Source of the DNA: Flavobacterium covae | GTDB taxonomy: Bacteria > Bacteroidota > Bacteroidia > Flavobacteriales > Flavobacteriaceae | Direction: 5' to 3' | Assembly: GCA_019565575.1 (NCBI GenBank) | Contig: CP067379.1 | Location: forward strand, 620,001-684,000 | DNA: 64,000 nt | Part shown: positions 39,205 through 49,458 of the stretch, one piece after another | Layout: each line of letters starts with the position of its first letter | Position numbering within the stretch: the first letter of the stretch is position 1 | The notes under the pieces: model-generated | Databases searched by the model: none | Seen by the model: only the letters and a program-made list of their open reading frames with translations | What the model was told of the DNA's origin: nothing | Made by a program: the position numbers and the translations under genes

Positions 39205-40138
39205 CGTTATTGGTTTTTGCTTTATCTTCTAATAAATGGGTATAGATTTGTGTGCTTTCCAGTGAACTATGTCCTAAAAATTGACTGATGGTTTCAATAT
39301 TTGCGCCTTTTTCTAGTAGATGAGTTGCTATTGAGTGCCTTAAAATATGCGGTGTGATTTGCTTTTTTATAAGGATTTTGTTTTGTGTTTCTTCTGCTAA
39401 TACTTTTAATCTATTGCACAAGCTTTGTCCTTGTAATGGTTTTCCTCGATAGTTGATTAACAGATTTTCTGTTTGTTTGTAGTTGTAAAACGCTGGTCTG
39501 TAATCGTAAATATATTCTTCAATAATCTTTAAATTGTAATCGTTTATGGGTACATATCTTTCTTTATAGTTTTTTCCTTTTCTAACATAAATCCGTTCTT
39601 TATCGAACAATATGTCTTTGATTTCCAGATTGATTACTTCGTTTCGTCTTAATCCACAACTGTATAATAACACTAAAATTACTTTATCTCTTTTTCGTAT
39701 TCGTTCTTGTTCGTTACTAAATTCTGTTGCTTTAAATAAGGCTTTAATTTCGTCTTGTGTGAGGATTTGTAAACTATCTCTTTGATTGTATTCTTCTCTT
39801 TTTAAATGTATGGGTAATGGTTTGGCGTTGTGTTCTTTTAGGTAGTCGTTAAACTTAAATAGTGCTTGTATGTGCTTGTTTAGATAGGCTTTTGAGAGTC
39901 CGCCGTCTCTTGTTTTGTTGTCTCTTGTTTTTAGATGTTCGTAGTAATCTTTGATGATTTGAACATTGATTAAGTTGATTTGATTGATATTATATTCTTC
40001 GAGGTAATTAAAAAATTCTTTTAAGTGACTGGGTAAACTTTTTTGTGTACTCTCGGCATAACCCAGTATATCCAGCCAATTGGCAAAGCTGTTGAGTAGC
40101 TCTTTGTAACTTTCGTTTGTTATTTTTAACTGTTTCAT
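39104..40138 (-). CDS. Tyrosine recombinase RecA of element C (active-type)
   Basis: The 344-residue protein has YSCGLRRNEVINL, HILRHSIATHLLEKG and LGHSSLESTQIYTH, thus a complete catalytic set, and the C-terminal LREQKFTHIPKGNYSPRY extension. It is highly similar to family B RecA, in keeping with the shared target site. Confidence 0.9.
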   Translation of the reverse strand: MKQLKITNESYKELLNSFANWLDILGYAESTQKSLPSHLKEFFNYLEEYNINQINLINVQIIKDYYEHLKTRDNKTRDGGLSKAYLNKHIQALFKFNDYLKEHNAKPLPIHLKREEYNQRDSLQILTQDEIKALFKATEFSNEQERIRKRDKVILVLLYSCGLRRNEVINLEIKDILFDKERIYVRKGKNYKERYVPINDYNLKIIEEYIYDYRPAFYNYKQTENLLINYRGKPLQGQSLCNRLKVLAEETQNKILIKKQITPHILRHSIATHLLEKGANIETISQFLGHSSLESTQIYTHLLEDKAKTNNDGQLHNLLRETRLREQKFTHIPKGNYSPRYMDE

Positions 40139-40198
40139 CTTTCATTTTTTTTATTTTTTGGTATGTGTTGTTTTTTGGATTATTTTTATTTTTTACTC

Positions 40199-41787
40199 TT
40201 AACTGGCTGATTTTGTTTTCTTTGTGCGTTCCGTTTTAGTGGTGGAACTTTGTTGAACTGTGGAACGGTTGATTTGGTCGATACATTCTTGCAATGCCTG
40301 GCGTATTTGCTCCTCTAACTCCTTGTATTCATTGGGGTTTGTGATTTCGTAGTACTGTGTAGGTTCTCCCTTTTTCTTTACTTTTTTTAATTGATTGTTT
40401 TCTAGTAGTTGTTGGTGGTATCGCCATTGAGTAGTTTTAGTTAGTCGTAGTTTTCGTCTGATTTCATAAGCTGTAAAAGTGGTTTGGTTTTGTTCCTGTA
40501 AATAGATTTTTAGGTTTTCGAGGTAGTTTCGTGATGCTCCAGTAATCGTGTCGCTTTTTCGTAGTAGCACTTCTTTGATAAGTTCGTTTGCTTCTTGTAT
40601 GTCTTCTATGGTAGTTTCGATGTATTCTTCGCCTGTTTCTTTGTCGATGTGGTGGAACTTTTGGTATTGTTTGTAAAAGGTTATCGCTTCTATAAACTGT
40701 AAATAATGCGCATTGGTTCTTCTTGGTTTAAACACGCTATTTGGTAAAGTCAGATATTCTGCAAAAGGATTTCTAACCGATACTGTTTTTAATAATCGTT
40801 GGCAGTTTTTTAATAGTTCTCTAGCTTGATGCTCATCATCTTGGTTTATCTTGCCCGCGGAGGCTCTCCGCTGATACTGCATTATTTTTTCGTCTTGGAT
40901 TTCACTTTCATCGATATATAAAAGAAAACTTCTATTGCTATTATCCTCGTAAATACTCTCCTGTGTGGTACAACCACTTACACATAACGGGCCTTCGACC
41001 GTTAAATGTATCGTTTGGCTTTGTCCTTTTTGTCTTTATGCACTACGGTTTTGGTTAGCATTTTTTTAGATTGCATTTCACGAAGTGGATAGAGTACGCT
41101 TTGTGCCCCGTCTAAATCTTCGATTAATATCAACTTATGTCTCAACTCTGTACGATTAAAATAATAAAACGCATTGGCTGATAATACGGTCATTTCTATT
41201 TTATCTTCTTCAGGGATTAAGAGTGATACACCGCCTTGTAAATGGCTCTTTCCTGCTCCTGAACTTCCTAAACTTACTACGTGTAATGGATTGCTCGTTT
41301 TTCTTGAGGTAAAAATGATGTACATTAACAGCCTATTAAATTCCTCACCAATTACACCCGATAATCCTATGAGTTCATTAGTTTTTGCTAGTAAATTATC
41401 TTGGGCTAAAAATTCCTTTGCTTCTTTGATTTCTTTTTCTGTGAGTACTTTTACTTGTTTTTCGTAGAGTTTGCCTTGTTCTGCTACTTCTTGTAATCTA
41501 AATTGTTCTAATTCATTTGTGAGTTGGTCTAAATCTCGTCGTACTATTGTTGTGCCTATTTCTAGTCGTTCGGCTACTTTTCTAGTGAGTTTTTCTATAC
41601 TGGTGTCGTTGTACAAATCAATATTCTGTCTTAATACTTGCTCCGACTTTTGTTTGCTTATTCCTAATGTGACTCGTAACGCTTCTAAATTATTGAACCT
41701 GATACCTCCTAGAATAGAGATTTTAAGGTGTTTGGTTTCGTAGAGGTAGTGGTTGGGGTTGGAGGTGTTTAAGTTAGATTTTTCCAT
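40199..41787 (-). pseudogene. AAA+ ATPase of element C, no primase domain, frameshifted copy
   Basis: The protein aligns with the C-terminal two thirds of the family A and B replication proteins but starts MEKSNLNTSNPNHYLYE, with no CHC2 or Toprim part. Walker A is LGSSGAGKSH, Walker B LILIEDLDG, and the end has a winged helix (YEIRRKLRLTKTTQWRY). The frame breaks near 41028, where a T run is one base shorter than in copy 2. No iterons are seen next to it (40139-40198). Confidence 0.8.
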
Positions 41788-41937
41788 ATTGTTGATAATA
41801 ATATTTTTGGTTACTTATTGTCAACAAAAGTAGAATATAGTTTTTAATTAAAAAGAACTATTATAAACTTTTTCTTTACCTAATCACTTTTTATGTATAT
41901 TTTTGTAAACATCTAATACAATTATGCTGTTTTTACT
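41788..41937 (+). promoter_or_regulatory. Divergent promoter/operator, element C1
   Basis: A near-palindrome at 41837-41861 (ATAGTTTTTAATTAAAAAGA and the following ACTAT) is a candidate repressor site, and TATTTTTG at 41898-41905 the -7 box of the XRE gene. Confidence 0.55.
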
Positions 41938-42283
41938 ATGACTTTAGGAGATAAAATAACCAACCTACGAAAACAAAAAAACCTTTCCCAAGGTGATTTA
42001 GCAGATAAAATTGGGGTATCTAGAGATGCTATAGGAAAGTATGAAAGAAATGATATTATGCCAACTGCTGATAAGGCTAAAAAAATTGCTGATATATTAG
42101 GCATAACTTTAGATTTCCTTATGAATGACAAGCCTCAAGATGACACGGTTTTTGATAGTGATGTAATTTACAGAATGGAAGAATTACAAAAATTACCCGA
42201 AGCCGAAAAAGAAAAAAATAAACGCTATAATTGACGCTTTCATTAGAGACACTAAAGCCAAACAAGCTTTTAGACTTTCATAA
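41938..42283 (+). pseudogene. XRE-family repressor of element C, copy 1, frameshifted
   Basis: The helix-turn-helix part (GDKITNLRKQKNLSQGDLAD to KYERNDIMPTADKAKKIAD) is intact. One A is added in a run near 42215, so the last 20 residues are lost and the frame ends EKNKRYN. The DNA-binding domain would survive. Confidence 0.8.
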
Positions 42284-42304
42284 AAGAAAAATTTTACCAC
42301 CATA

Positions 42305-42341
42305 AACAACAAAAGCAACTTTAGAGGTTGCTTTTGTTGTT
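42305..42341 (+). terminator. Terminator of XRE gene, element C1
   Basis: Perfect 15-bp stem AACAACAAAAGCAAC with its complement, 7-base loop and T run, between convergent genes. Confidence 0.85.
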
Positions 42342-42344
42342 TTT

Positions 42345-42485
42345 ATCACTGTTGTGGGCACGATTTACAAAATCGCGCTAACCTTTGCGTTGAGACTCAC
42401 TTTGTGTTATATCCGAGCGATCGGGGGCTAACGTTTGCGTATATCTGCGCGATCGGGCTGACTCACTATGTGTCATTCCTGCCCG
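42345..42485. repeat. Short dispersed repeats between XRE and immunity genes, element C1
   Basis: CACTGTTGTGGGCACGATTT, CTAACGTTTGCGT and GCGATCGGG/GCCCGATCGGG motifs recur here and at 25105-25430 in family B. They reach into the end of the immunity gene. They could offer homology for exchange of tip-immunity cassettes between families. Confidence 0.5.
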
Positions 42486-42898
42486 ATCGGGGTTTTGAAG
42501 TGGTATCCTTCAAGTATTGCATTATTTAGAGTATCTATTGAAAAATTCAAATTTTCATTAAAAGTATAATTCTTATAATATGCTTTTACTTCTACAATAA
42601 TATCTGTTTTTTCTTTTCCATTATTTGTTATTTTGGTTGTTTGGATGTCTTTAATGTCATATTTCTCAATATTGCCAAACATACTATCTTTAGAATGAAA
42701 TAATTTTTTCAAATTATTAGAGTCCAAATTGGGGTTTAAAATATTAATTAAGGTATTATAATTTTTACTCTTAACATTAGAATAAAAACTAGTTGTTAAC
42801 TCTTTTGCTTTTTCAACATCATCAGCATCATTAACTTCTTTTGTCGTTGAATTACACGCAAAAATTATAAAACTCATTAGGAATAAAATCTTTTTCAT
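42473..42898 (-). CDS. Lipoprotein, putative immunity protein of tip C
   Basis: The 141-residue protein begins MKKILFLMSFIIFACNSTTK with Cys15 as lipidation site. The rest (DDVEKAKELTTSFYSNVKSK, then alternating strands) resembles NTF2-like or DUF4019-type small lipoproteins. Five bases separate it from the tip C stop. The immunity role is inferred from position. Confidence 0.65.
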   Translation of the reverse strand: MKKILFLMSFIIFACNSTTKEVNDADDVEKAKELTTSFYSNVKSKNYNTLINILNPNLDSNNLKKLFHSKDSMFGNIEKYDIKDIQTTKITNNGKEKTDIIVEVKAYYKNYTFNENLNFSIDTLNNAILEGYHFKTPIGQE

Positions 42899-42903
42899 AA
42901 TAT

Positions 42904-43947
42904 TTAATCAAATTTAGCTTCTTTAGTTACATTCGTATTTGAGGTTGTATTAGATACACCATTTTCAATTTTATTTCCTGAACCAATTCCAGCATCGACC
43001 CCAATAGATTGATTAACAGTCCCAGTTGTTATATTGCCTTCAAATTCATATGTCACATGAAAAGGCATACCTGGAATTTTACCACTTGCTGTAGATTTAA
43101 CTTTGTTTTCATTTACAAATTTAGAAGGTTCAAAAGGATTTGTCGTGTTTAATTTTGCAATAAATTGTAAAGTCGGTGTTGGTACATAATTAGAAATGTT
43201 AAATCCATCAGTACTTAATTTTCCATTAATTGCAAATTCATTTGTATTATAAAAACCAGCTGAATTTTCAGAAGAACTATAAATCCCTACTTGAGATTCC
43301 CATGAATATTTATTAAATTCAAATCCAATTTTAATTCCAGTATTAGAAGATTTAAACAATTTATCACTTTCTATCGAGTGTATCCAATCACTAGCTCGAT
43401 ACAAATTGTCTGTTACATATTCTTCCCATTTTTCTTCGAATGTATGTTCGTTAATAACTTTCACACCCGAAGAACCTATTGTAAACTCTCCAAAATTATC
43501 CATATAGTTTTTCCCAAAACTATCTACTACTGAACCATCAGCATTTAATTGAAATGTATTCATCCATTGACCGTTTGAGGTTTGTTGATTTAAAACAACA
43601 ACATCTCCTTTATAAGTTCCTTTATCTCCAACATCCGCCTGAGATTTCACATTTTTATCATACACATAGTTTCCATATTTATTTTTATACCAATCAAACG
43701 GGCCCTTTCCATTAGGGTCAATAAAATATATTGGATTATTCAAAGTATAATTATAAGTTGAATAACTTGGATACTGTCCTTCTAATTTATCAGGAGCAAA
43801 CCATCTTCCTACTCTCGGGTCTAACATCCTCGCCCCAAAATCATAGCTATTCCCCTCACCCTTTAACTCATCATCCTTCTCCATACCGTTAAATCCATAT
43901 CTGTAAGAATCAGTTGAACCGTGGCGGTTTGGAATGAGCGAGCCAAA
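42904..43947 (-). CDS. Displaced RHS tip C, unknown toxin (fragment without start)
   Basis: The frame is open from the seam: FGSLIPNRHGSTDSYRYGFN, then MLDPRVGRWFAPDKLEG and NYTLNNPIYFIDPNGKGPFD, the RHS end motif. About 260 tip residues follow that I cannot assign. They are rich in Asn, Ser, Thr and Phe with alternating strands (GIKIGFEFNKYSWESQVGIY, TPTLQFIAKLN, FHVTYEFEGNITTGTVNQ) and no Cys-His cluster or HExxH. A beta-rich, possibly membrane- or surface-acting domain is conceivable. The sequence equals the tip now fused to the core. Confidence 0.7.
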   Translation of the reverse strand, partial: FGSLIPNRHGSTDSYRYGFNGMEKDDELKGEGNSYDFGARMLDPRVGRWFAPDKLEGQYPSYSTYNYTLNNPIYFIDPNGKGPFDWYKNKYGNYVYDKNVKSQADVGDKGTYKGDVVVLNQQTSNGQWMNTFQLNADGSVVDSFGKNYMDNFGEFTIGSSGVKVINEHTFEEKWEEYVTDNLYRASDWIHSIESDKLFKSSNTGIKIGFEFNKYSWESQVGIYSSSENSAGFYNTNEFAINGKLSTDGFNISNYVPTPTLQFIAKLNTTNPFEPSKFVNENKVKSTASGKIPGMPFHVTYEFEGNITTGTVNQSIGVDAGIGSGNKIENGVSNTTSNTNVTKEAKFD

Positions 43948-44890
43948 AGGGTAATACTTTATGCGTTTTTTGCTAGGGTAACCACTACTTTGGGTATCTC
44001 TTTTCTGGCAAAACCGTTAAAAATTTTTTTTCCGCTTGCCTTATCCTTACACTTCTACTTTTTTAAGAACGTATGCCTTTTGGGCATTTCAAATATATAA
44101 AAATCCGTTTATTTATCCCTATTCTTTGGCAGGTATTCAATGACTTTTGAGTGTTTACCTAATCTTTACAGGTGCTTTAGTGATGTGGTGCTCGATTTTT
44201 TTGGAAGAAAGCCAAAAAATAAAGCTTCATTTTTAAGAAAAAGCCTCTTTGGCTTTCTTCTAAAAAAATGAGCAAACAACCGAAGGGCGTTAGTATCCGG
44301 TTCTACAATAAACACCCCCAAGCACCGCAGGGAAGTAAAAAAGGCGTTATGCGTTTAGTGATATAAAAAAGCCTTTTTACTTACCGAGGAGCGATGTGGC
44401 GGTGTTGCGGCAATGCATCGAAGCCTGCGACACACAATGCGGACGAGGAGGCACGACGAGGAGCAATGTGGCGCAGTGTGCTGGAAGCATAGCCCTGAAG
44501 CGTAACGAAGTGAAGCAAATCTAATCGGCTGTAGCTTTGCTACACCTTGCAGGGCGTACTGAGGATGCAGGGAGCAACCGCCATATTAACAAGGGGCGAC
44601 AGATGCAAAGACGGCAAAACGTAGCTTGCGGAGTTTTTGCGGTCTTGCAGATGTAGTAGCCCCGACGACCGATGGAAGTGAACGTGTGAAGACGAGGACA
44701 AGTGAACCAGGGTTTTTAATGGCTCTTTTTTCGGAGCGATTAAAAACCCTAGTGAGCTTGTGGACTGTGGAACGGAGAGAGGCACGAGCGACTGGAACAG
44801 CCGAGCGGAACTAAGAGAACGACCGGAGGGAGACCGCTTGATGGCTTCTACAGTGTCTGTAAGGTTAAATTTTAACTAGTATTTTTGGAT
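43948..44890. repeat. Gene-free terminal region of element C, copy 2
   Basis: It repeats the GC-rich hairpin region of copy 1 with no difference that I noticed. The three hairpins recur at about 44204-44260, 44334-44381 and 44709-44750. Confidence 0.7.
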
Positions 44891-45760
44891 TTATTTTATT
44901 GGATGAAAAGAGTTGACCATTTCGTGAAGCTCTTCTAAATTATCTTGCTGATACCTTTCTGTCGAACTTATATATCTGTGTCCTGCAAAGTATTGCGTTT
45001 TTCGTAAGTTGTTTGTTTTTAAATAGTTTACTATCACACTGTTTCTGATTTGGATGGCGTTTTGATAATTGTAATTGATGAGCTTTAATTCCTCACTTAA
45101 TTTCTTTAAAACGTTACTAATATTGGTATTTCCGTAACTACTTGTAAATAAACTTTCTTCGTGTTTGGGTACTATTTGTGGTCTGATTTCTTTAATATAT
45201 TCCATAAATTCCATTAGTTGCCACGGCTTTAATTCTAATGTTCTGCCATTGGTTTTATTAGTTTGTGGTATGTGTATTTTTCCTTTGTACAATTCTATGT
45301 GTTCTTCTTTTAAATATTGTAATTCTTTGGTGTGTAAGCCTTGATATACCAGTAATCCTATTATTATTTTGTTTCTTTTTCTGGCTAGATCATTGGCTGT
45401 AGTTTCGTAGCTGTAATATAAATCCTCTAACTCGTCAGCGGTTAATAATTGTCCGAGTACTGTTTTTACTTTGCCTTTAATGTTAATGTTTTCGATTGGA
45501 TTATCTGCTCTGTAATTTTCTTCTTGTAAGTAGTTGAAGTATATTTTTAAGTTTCCGATGTAGCTTTGTAGTGTGTTTATTTTAATTCCTGTTTTCTTTA
45601 ATTCTTCGATGTATTTTAAAAATGTTTTATAATCTATGGTTTCTTTGGTAGTGCCAAAATTATTCATCCATATATCGAGGCGAGTAATTGCCCTTTGGAA
45701 TATGGGTAAACTTTTGCTCGCGTAACCTTGTTTCTCGAAGTAAGTTGTGAAGTTGTCCAT
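44891..45760 (-). CDS. Tyrosine recombinase RecB of element C, copy 2
   Basis: Identical to the protein at 38335-39204, with YQGLHTKEL in place of an Arg I box. Confidence 0.85.
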   Translation of the reverse strand: MDNFTTYFEKQGYASKSLPIFQRAITRLDIWMNNFGTTKETIDYKTFLKYIEELKKTGIKINTLQSYIGNLKIYFNYLQEENYRADNPIENINIKGKVKTVLGQLLTADELEDLYYSYETTANDLARKRNKIIIGLLVYQGLHTKELQYLKEEHIELYKGKIHIPQTNKTNGRTLELKPWQLMEFMEYIKEIRPQIVPKHEESLFTSSYGNTNISNVLKKLSEELKLINYNYQNAIQIRNSVIVNYLKTNNLRKTQYFAGHRYISSTERYQQDNLEELHEMVNSFHPIK

Positions 45761-46694
45761 CGTTATTGGTTTTTGCTTTATCTTCTAATAAATGGGTATA
45801 GATTTGTGTGCTTTCCAGTGAACTATGTCCTAAAAATTGACTGATGGTTTCAATATTTGCGCCTTTTTCTAGTAGATGAGTTGCTATTGAGTGCCTTAAA
45901 ATATGCGGTGTGATTTGCTTTTTTATAAGGATTTTGTTTTGTGTTTCTTCTGCTAATACTTTTAATCTATTGCACAAGCTTTGTCCTTGTAATGGTTTTC
46001 CTCGATAGTTGATTAACAGATTTTCTGTTTGTTTGTAGTTGTAAAACGCTGGTCTGTAATCGTAAATATATTCTTCAATAATCTTTAAATTGTAATCGTT
46101 TATGGGTACATATCTTTCTTTATAGTTTTTTCCTTTTCTAACATAAATCCGTTCTTTATCGAACAATATGTCTTTGATTTCCAGATTGATTACTTCGTTT
46201 CGTCTTAATCCACAACTGTATAATAACACTAAAATTACTTTATCTCTTTTTCGTATTCGTTCTTGTTCGTTACTAAATTCTGTTGCTTTAAATAAGGCTT
46301 TAATTTCGTCTTGTGTGAGGATTTGTAAACTATCTCTTTGATTGTATTCTTCTCTTTTTAAATGTATGGGTAATGGTTTGGCGTTGTGTTCTTTTAGGTA
46401 GTCGTTAAACTTAAATAGTGCTTGTATGTGCTTGTTTAGATAGGCTTTTGAGAGTCCGCCGTCTCTTGTTTTGTTGTCTCTTGTTTTTAGATGTTCGTAG
46501 TAATCTTTGATGATTTGAACATTGATTAAGTTGATTTGATTGATATTATATTCTTCGAGGTAATTAAAAAATTCTTTTAAGTGACTGGGTAAACTTTTTT
46601 GTGTACTCTCGGCATAACCCAGTATATCCAGCCAATTGGCAAAGCTGTTGAGTAGCTCTTTGTAACTTTCGTTTGTTATTTTTAACTGTTTCAT
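45660..46694 (-). CDS. Tyrosine recombinase RecA of element C, copy 2
   Basis: Identical to the protein at 39104-40138. All catalytic residues are present. As part of the unit next to the core it is the first candidate for excising the newest tip. Confidence 0.9.
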   Translation of the reverse strand: MKQLKITNESYKELLNSFANWLDILGYAESTQKSLPSHLKEFFNYLEEYNINQINLINVQIIKDYYEHLKTRDNKTRDGGLSKAYLNKHIQALFKFNDYLKEHNAKPLPIHLKREEYNQRDSLQILTQDEIKALFKATEFSNEQERIRKRDKVILVLLYSCGLRRNEVINLEIKDILFDKERIYVRKGKNYKERYVPINDYNLKIIEEYIYDYRPAFYNYKQTENLLINYRGKPLQGQSLCNRLKVLAEETQNKILIKKQITPHILRHSIATHLLEKGANIETISQFLGHSSLESTQIYTHLLEDKAKTNNDGQLHNLLRETRLREQKFTHIPKGNYSPRYMDE

Positions 46695-46754
46695 CTTTCA
46701 TTTTTTTTATTTTTTGGTATGTGTTGTTTTTTGGATTATTTTTATTTTTTACTC

Positions 46755-48343
46755 TTAACTGGCTGATTTTGTTTTCTTTGTGCGTTCCGTTTTAGTGGTG
46801 GAACTTTGTTGAACTGTGGAACGGTTGATTTGGTCGATACATTCTTGCAATGCCTGGCGTATTTGCTCCTCTAACTCCTTGTATTCATTGGGGTTTGTGA
46901 TTTCGTAGTACTGTGTAGGTTCTCCCTTTTTCTTTACTTTTTTAATTGATTGTTTTCTAGTAGTTGTTGGTGGTATCGCCATTGAGTAGTTTTAGTTAGT
47001 CGTAGTTTTCGTCTGATTTCATAAGCTGTAAAAGTGGTTTGGTTTTGTTCCTGTAAATAGATTTTTAGGTTTTCGAGGTAGTTTCGTGATGCTCCAGTAA
47101 TCGTGTCGCTTTTTCGTAGTAGCACTTCTTTGATAAGTTCGTTTGCTTCTTGTATGTCTTCTATGGTAGTTTCGATGTATTCTTCGCCTGTTTCTTTGTC
47201 GATGTGGTGGAACTTTTGGTATTGTTTGTAAAAGGTTATCGCTTCTATAAACTGTAAATAATGCGCATTGGTTCTTCTTGGTTTAAACACGCTATTTGGT
47301 AAAGTCAGATATTCTGCAAAAGGATTTCTAACCGATACTGTTTTTAATAATCGTTGGCAGTTTTTTAATAGTTCTCTAGCTTGATGCTCATCATCTTGGT
47401 TTATCTTGCCCGCGGAGGCTCTCCGCTGATACTGCATTATTTTTTCGTCTTGGATTTCACTTTCATCGATATATAAAAGAAAACTTCTATTGCTATTATC
47501 CTCGTAAATACTCTCCTGTGTGGTACAACCACTTACACATAACGGGCCTTCGACCGTTAAATGTATCGTTTGGCTTTGTCCTTTTTTGTCTTTATGCACT
47601 ACGGTTTTGGTTAGCATTTTTTTAGATTGCATTTCACGAAGTGGATAGAGTACGCTTTGTGCCCCGTCTAAATCTTCGATTAATATCAACTTATGTCTCA
47701 ACTCTGTACGATTAAAATAATAAAACGCATTGGCTGATAATACGGTCATTTCTATTTTATCTTCTTCAGGGATTAAGAGTGATACACCGCCTTGTAAATG
47801 GCTCTTTCCTGCTCCTGAACTTCCTAAACTTACTACGTGTAATGGATTGCTCGTTTTTCTTGAGGTAAAAATGATGTACATTAACAGCCTATTAAATTCC
47901 TCACCAATTACACCCGATAATCCTATGAGTTCATTAGTTTTTGCTAGTAAATTATCTTGGGCTAAAAATTCCTTTGCTTCTTTGATTTCTTTTTCTGTGA
48001 GTACTTTTACTTGTTTTTCGTAGAGTTTGCCTTGTTCTGCTACTTCTTGTAATCTAAATTGTTCTAATTCATTTGTGAGTTGGTCTAAATCTCGTCGTAC
48101 TATTGTTGTGCCTATTTCTAGTCGTTCGGCTACTTTTCTAGTGAGTTTTTCTATACTGGTGTCGTTGTACAAATCAATATTCTGTCTTAATACTTGCTCC
48201 GACTTTTGTTTGCTTATTCCTAATGTGACTCGTAACGCTTCTAAATTATTGAACCTGATACCTCCTAGAATAGAGATTTTAAGGTGTTTGGTTTCGTAGA
48301 GGTAGTGGTTGGGGTTGGAGGTGTTTAAGTTAGATTTTTCCAT
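46755..48343 (-). pseudogene. AAA+ ATPase of element C, copy 2, frameshifted near the end
   Basis: The frame 46934-48343 covers 469 residues including both Walker motifs and the winged helix. It breaks near 46940, where a T run is one base shorter than in copy 1, and the last 60 residues (KVKKKGEPTQYYEI to KTKSAS) continue in another frame. Taking the intact part of each copy yields a protein of about 529 residues. Confidence 0.8.
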
Positions 48344-48493
48344 ATTGTTGATAATAATATTTTTGGTTACTTATTGTCAACAAAAGTAGAATATAGTTTT
48401 TAATTAAAAAGAACTATTATAAACTTTTTCTTTACCTAATCACTTTTTATGTATATTTTTGTAAACATCTAATACAATTATGCTGTTTTTACT
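48344..48493 (+). promoter_or_regulatory. Divergent promoter/operator, element C2
   Basis: Same palindrome as in copy 1 (about 48393-48417) and TATTTTTG at 48454-48461. Confidence 0.55.
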
Positions 48494-48838
48494 ATGACTT
48501 TAGGAGATAAAATAACCAACCTACGAAAACAAAAAAACCTTTCCCAAGGTGATTTAGCAGATAAAATTGGGGTATCTAGAGATGCTATAGGAAAGTATGA
48601 AAGAAATGATATTATGCCAACTGCTGATAAGGCTAAAAAAATTGCTGATATATTAGGCATAACTTTAGATTTCCTTATGAATGACAAGCCTCAAGATGAC
48701 ACGGTTTTTGATAGTGATGTAATTTACAGAATGGAAGAATTACAAAAATTACCCGAAGCCGAAAAAGAAAAAATAAACGCTATAATTGACGCTTTCATTA
48801 GAGACACTAAAGCCAAACAAGCTTTTAGACTTTCATAA
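48494..48838 (+). CDS. XRE-family repressor of element C, copy 2
   Basis: The intact 114-residue version has the helix-turn-helix in residues 4-45 (GDKITNLRKQKNLSQGDLAD) and ends TKAKQAFRLS. It is divergent from the ATPase gene. Confidence 0.85.
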   Translation: MTLGDKITNLRKQKNLSQGDLADKIGVSRDAIGKYERNDIMPTADKAKKIADILGITLDFLMNDKPQDDTVFDSDVIYRMEELQKLPEAEKEKINAIIDAFIRDTKAKQAFRLS

Positions 48839-48859
48839 AAGAAAAATTTTACCACCATA

Positions 48860-48896
48860 AACAACAAAAGCAACTTTAGAGGTTGCTTTTGTTGTT
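48860..48896 (+). terminator. Terminator of XRE gene, element C2
   Basis: Same perfect 15-bp stem as in copy 1. The dispersed GCGATCGGG repeats follow at 48900-49040. Confidence 0.85.
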
Positions 48897-49027
48897 TTTA
48901 TCACTGTTGTGGGCACGATTTACAAAATCGCGCTAACCTTTGCGTTGAGACTCACTTTGTGTTATATCCGAGCGATCGGGGGCTAACGTTTGCGTATATC
49001 TGCGCGATCGGGCTGACTCACTATGTG

Positions 49028-49453
49028 TCATTCCTGCCCGATCGGGGTTTTGAAGTGGTATCCTTCAAGTATTGCATTATTTAGAGTATCTATTGAAAAA
49101 TTCAAATTTTCATTAAAAGTATAATTCTTATAATATGCTTTTACTTCTACAATAATATCTGTTTTTTCTTTTCCATTATTTGTTATTTTGGTTGTTTGGA
49201 TGTCTTTAATGTCATATTTCTCAATATTGCCAAACATACTATCTTTAGAATGAAATAATTTTTTCAAATTATTAGAGTCCAAATTGGGGTTTAAAATATT
49301 AATTAAGGTATTATAATTTTTACTCTTAACATTAGAATAAAAACTAGTTGTTAACTCTTTTGCTTTTTCAACATCATCAGCATCATTAACTTCTTTTGTC
49401 GTTGAATTACACGCAAAAATTATAAAACTCATTAGGAATAAAATCTTTTTCAT
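49028..49453 (-). CDS. Lipoprotein, putative immunity protein of the current tip C
   Basis: Identical to the protein at 42473-42898. Being directly behind the RHS gene, this copy is the one expected to be co-transcribed with the active toxin tip. Confidence 0.65.
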   Translation of the reverse strand: MKKILFLMSFIIFACNSTTKEVNDADDVEKAKELTTSFYSNVKSKNYNTLINILNPNLDSNNLKKLFHSKDSMFGNIEKYDIKDIQTTKITNNGKEKTDIIVEVKAYYKNYTFNENLNFSIDTLNNAILEGYHFKTPIGQE

Positions 49454-49458
49454 AATAT

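Larger units (their letters stand above)
37392..43947 (-). mobile_element. Integrative tip-carrying element C, copy 1
   Basis: Bounded by CCAAA at 37387-37391 and 43943-43947 in the F-G codons. It carries tip C, a lipoprotein, an XRE gene, a shorter ATPase gene without primase domains, two recombinases and a hairpin-rich end starting AGGGTAATACTTTATGCG. It uses the same RHS site as family B. Confidence 0.8.

Noticed and set aside
42345..42485. tRNA or small RNA attachment site near GCGCGATCGGG motifs
   Set aside because: No cloverleaf can be formed; the motifs are dispersed short repeats also found in family B.
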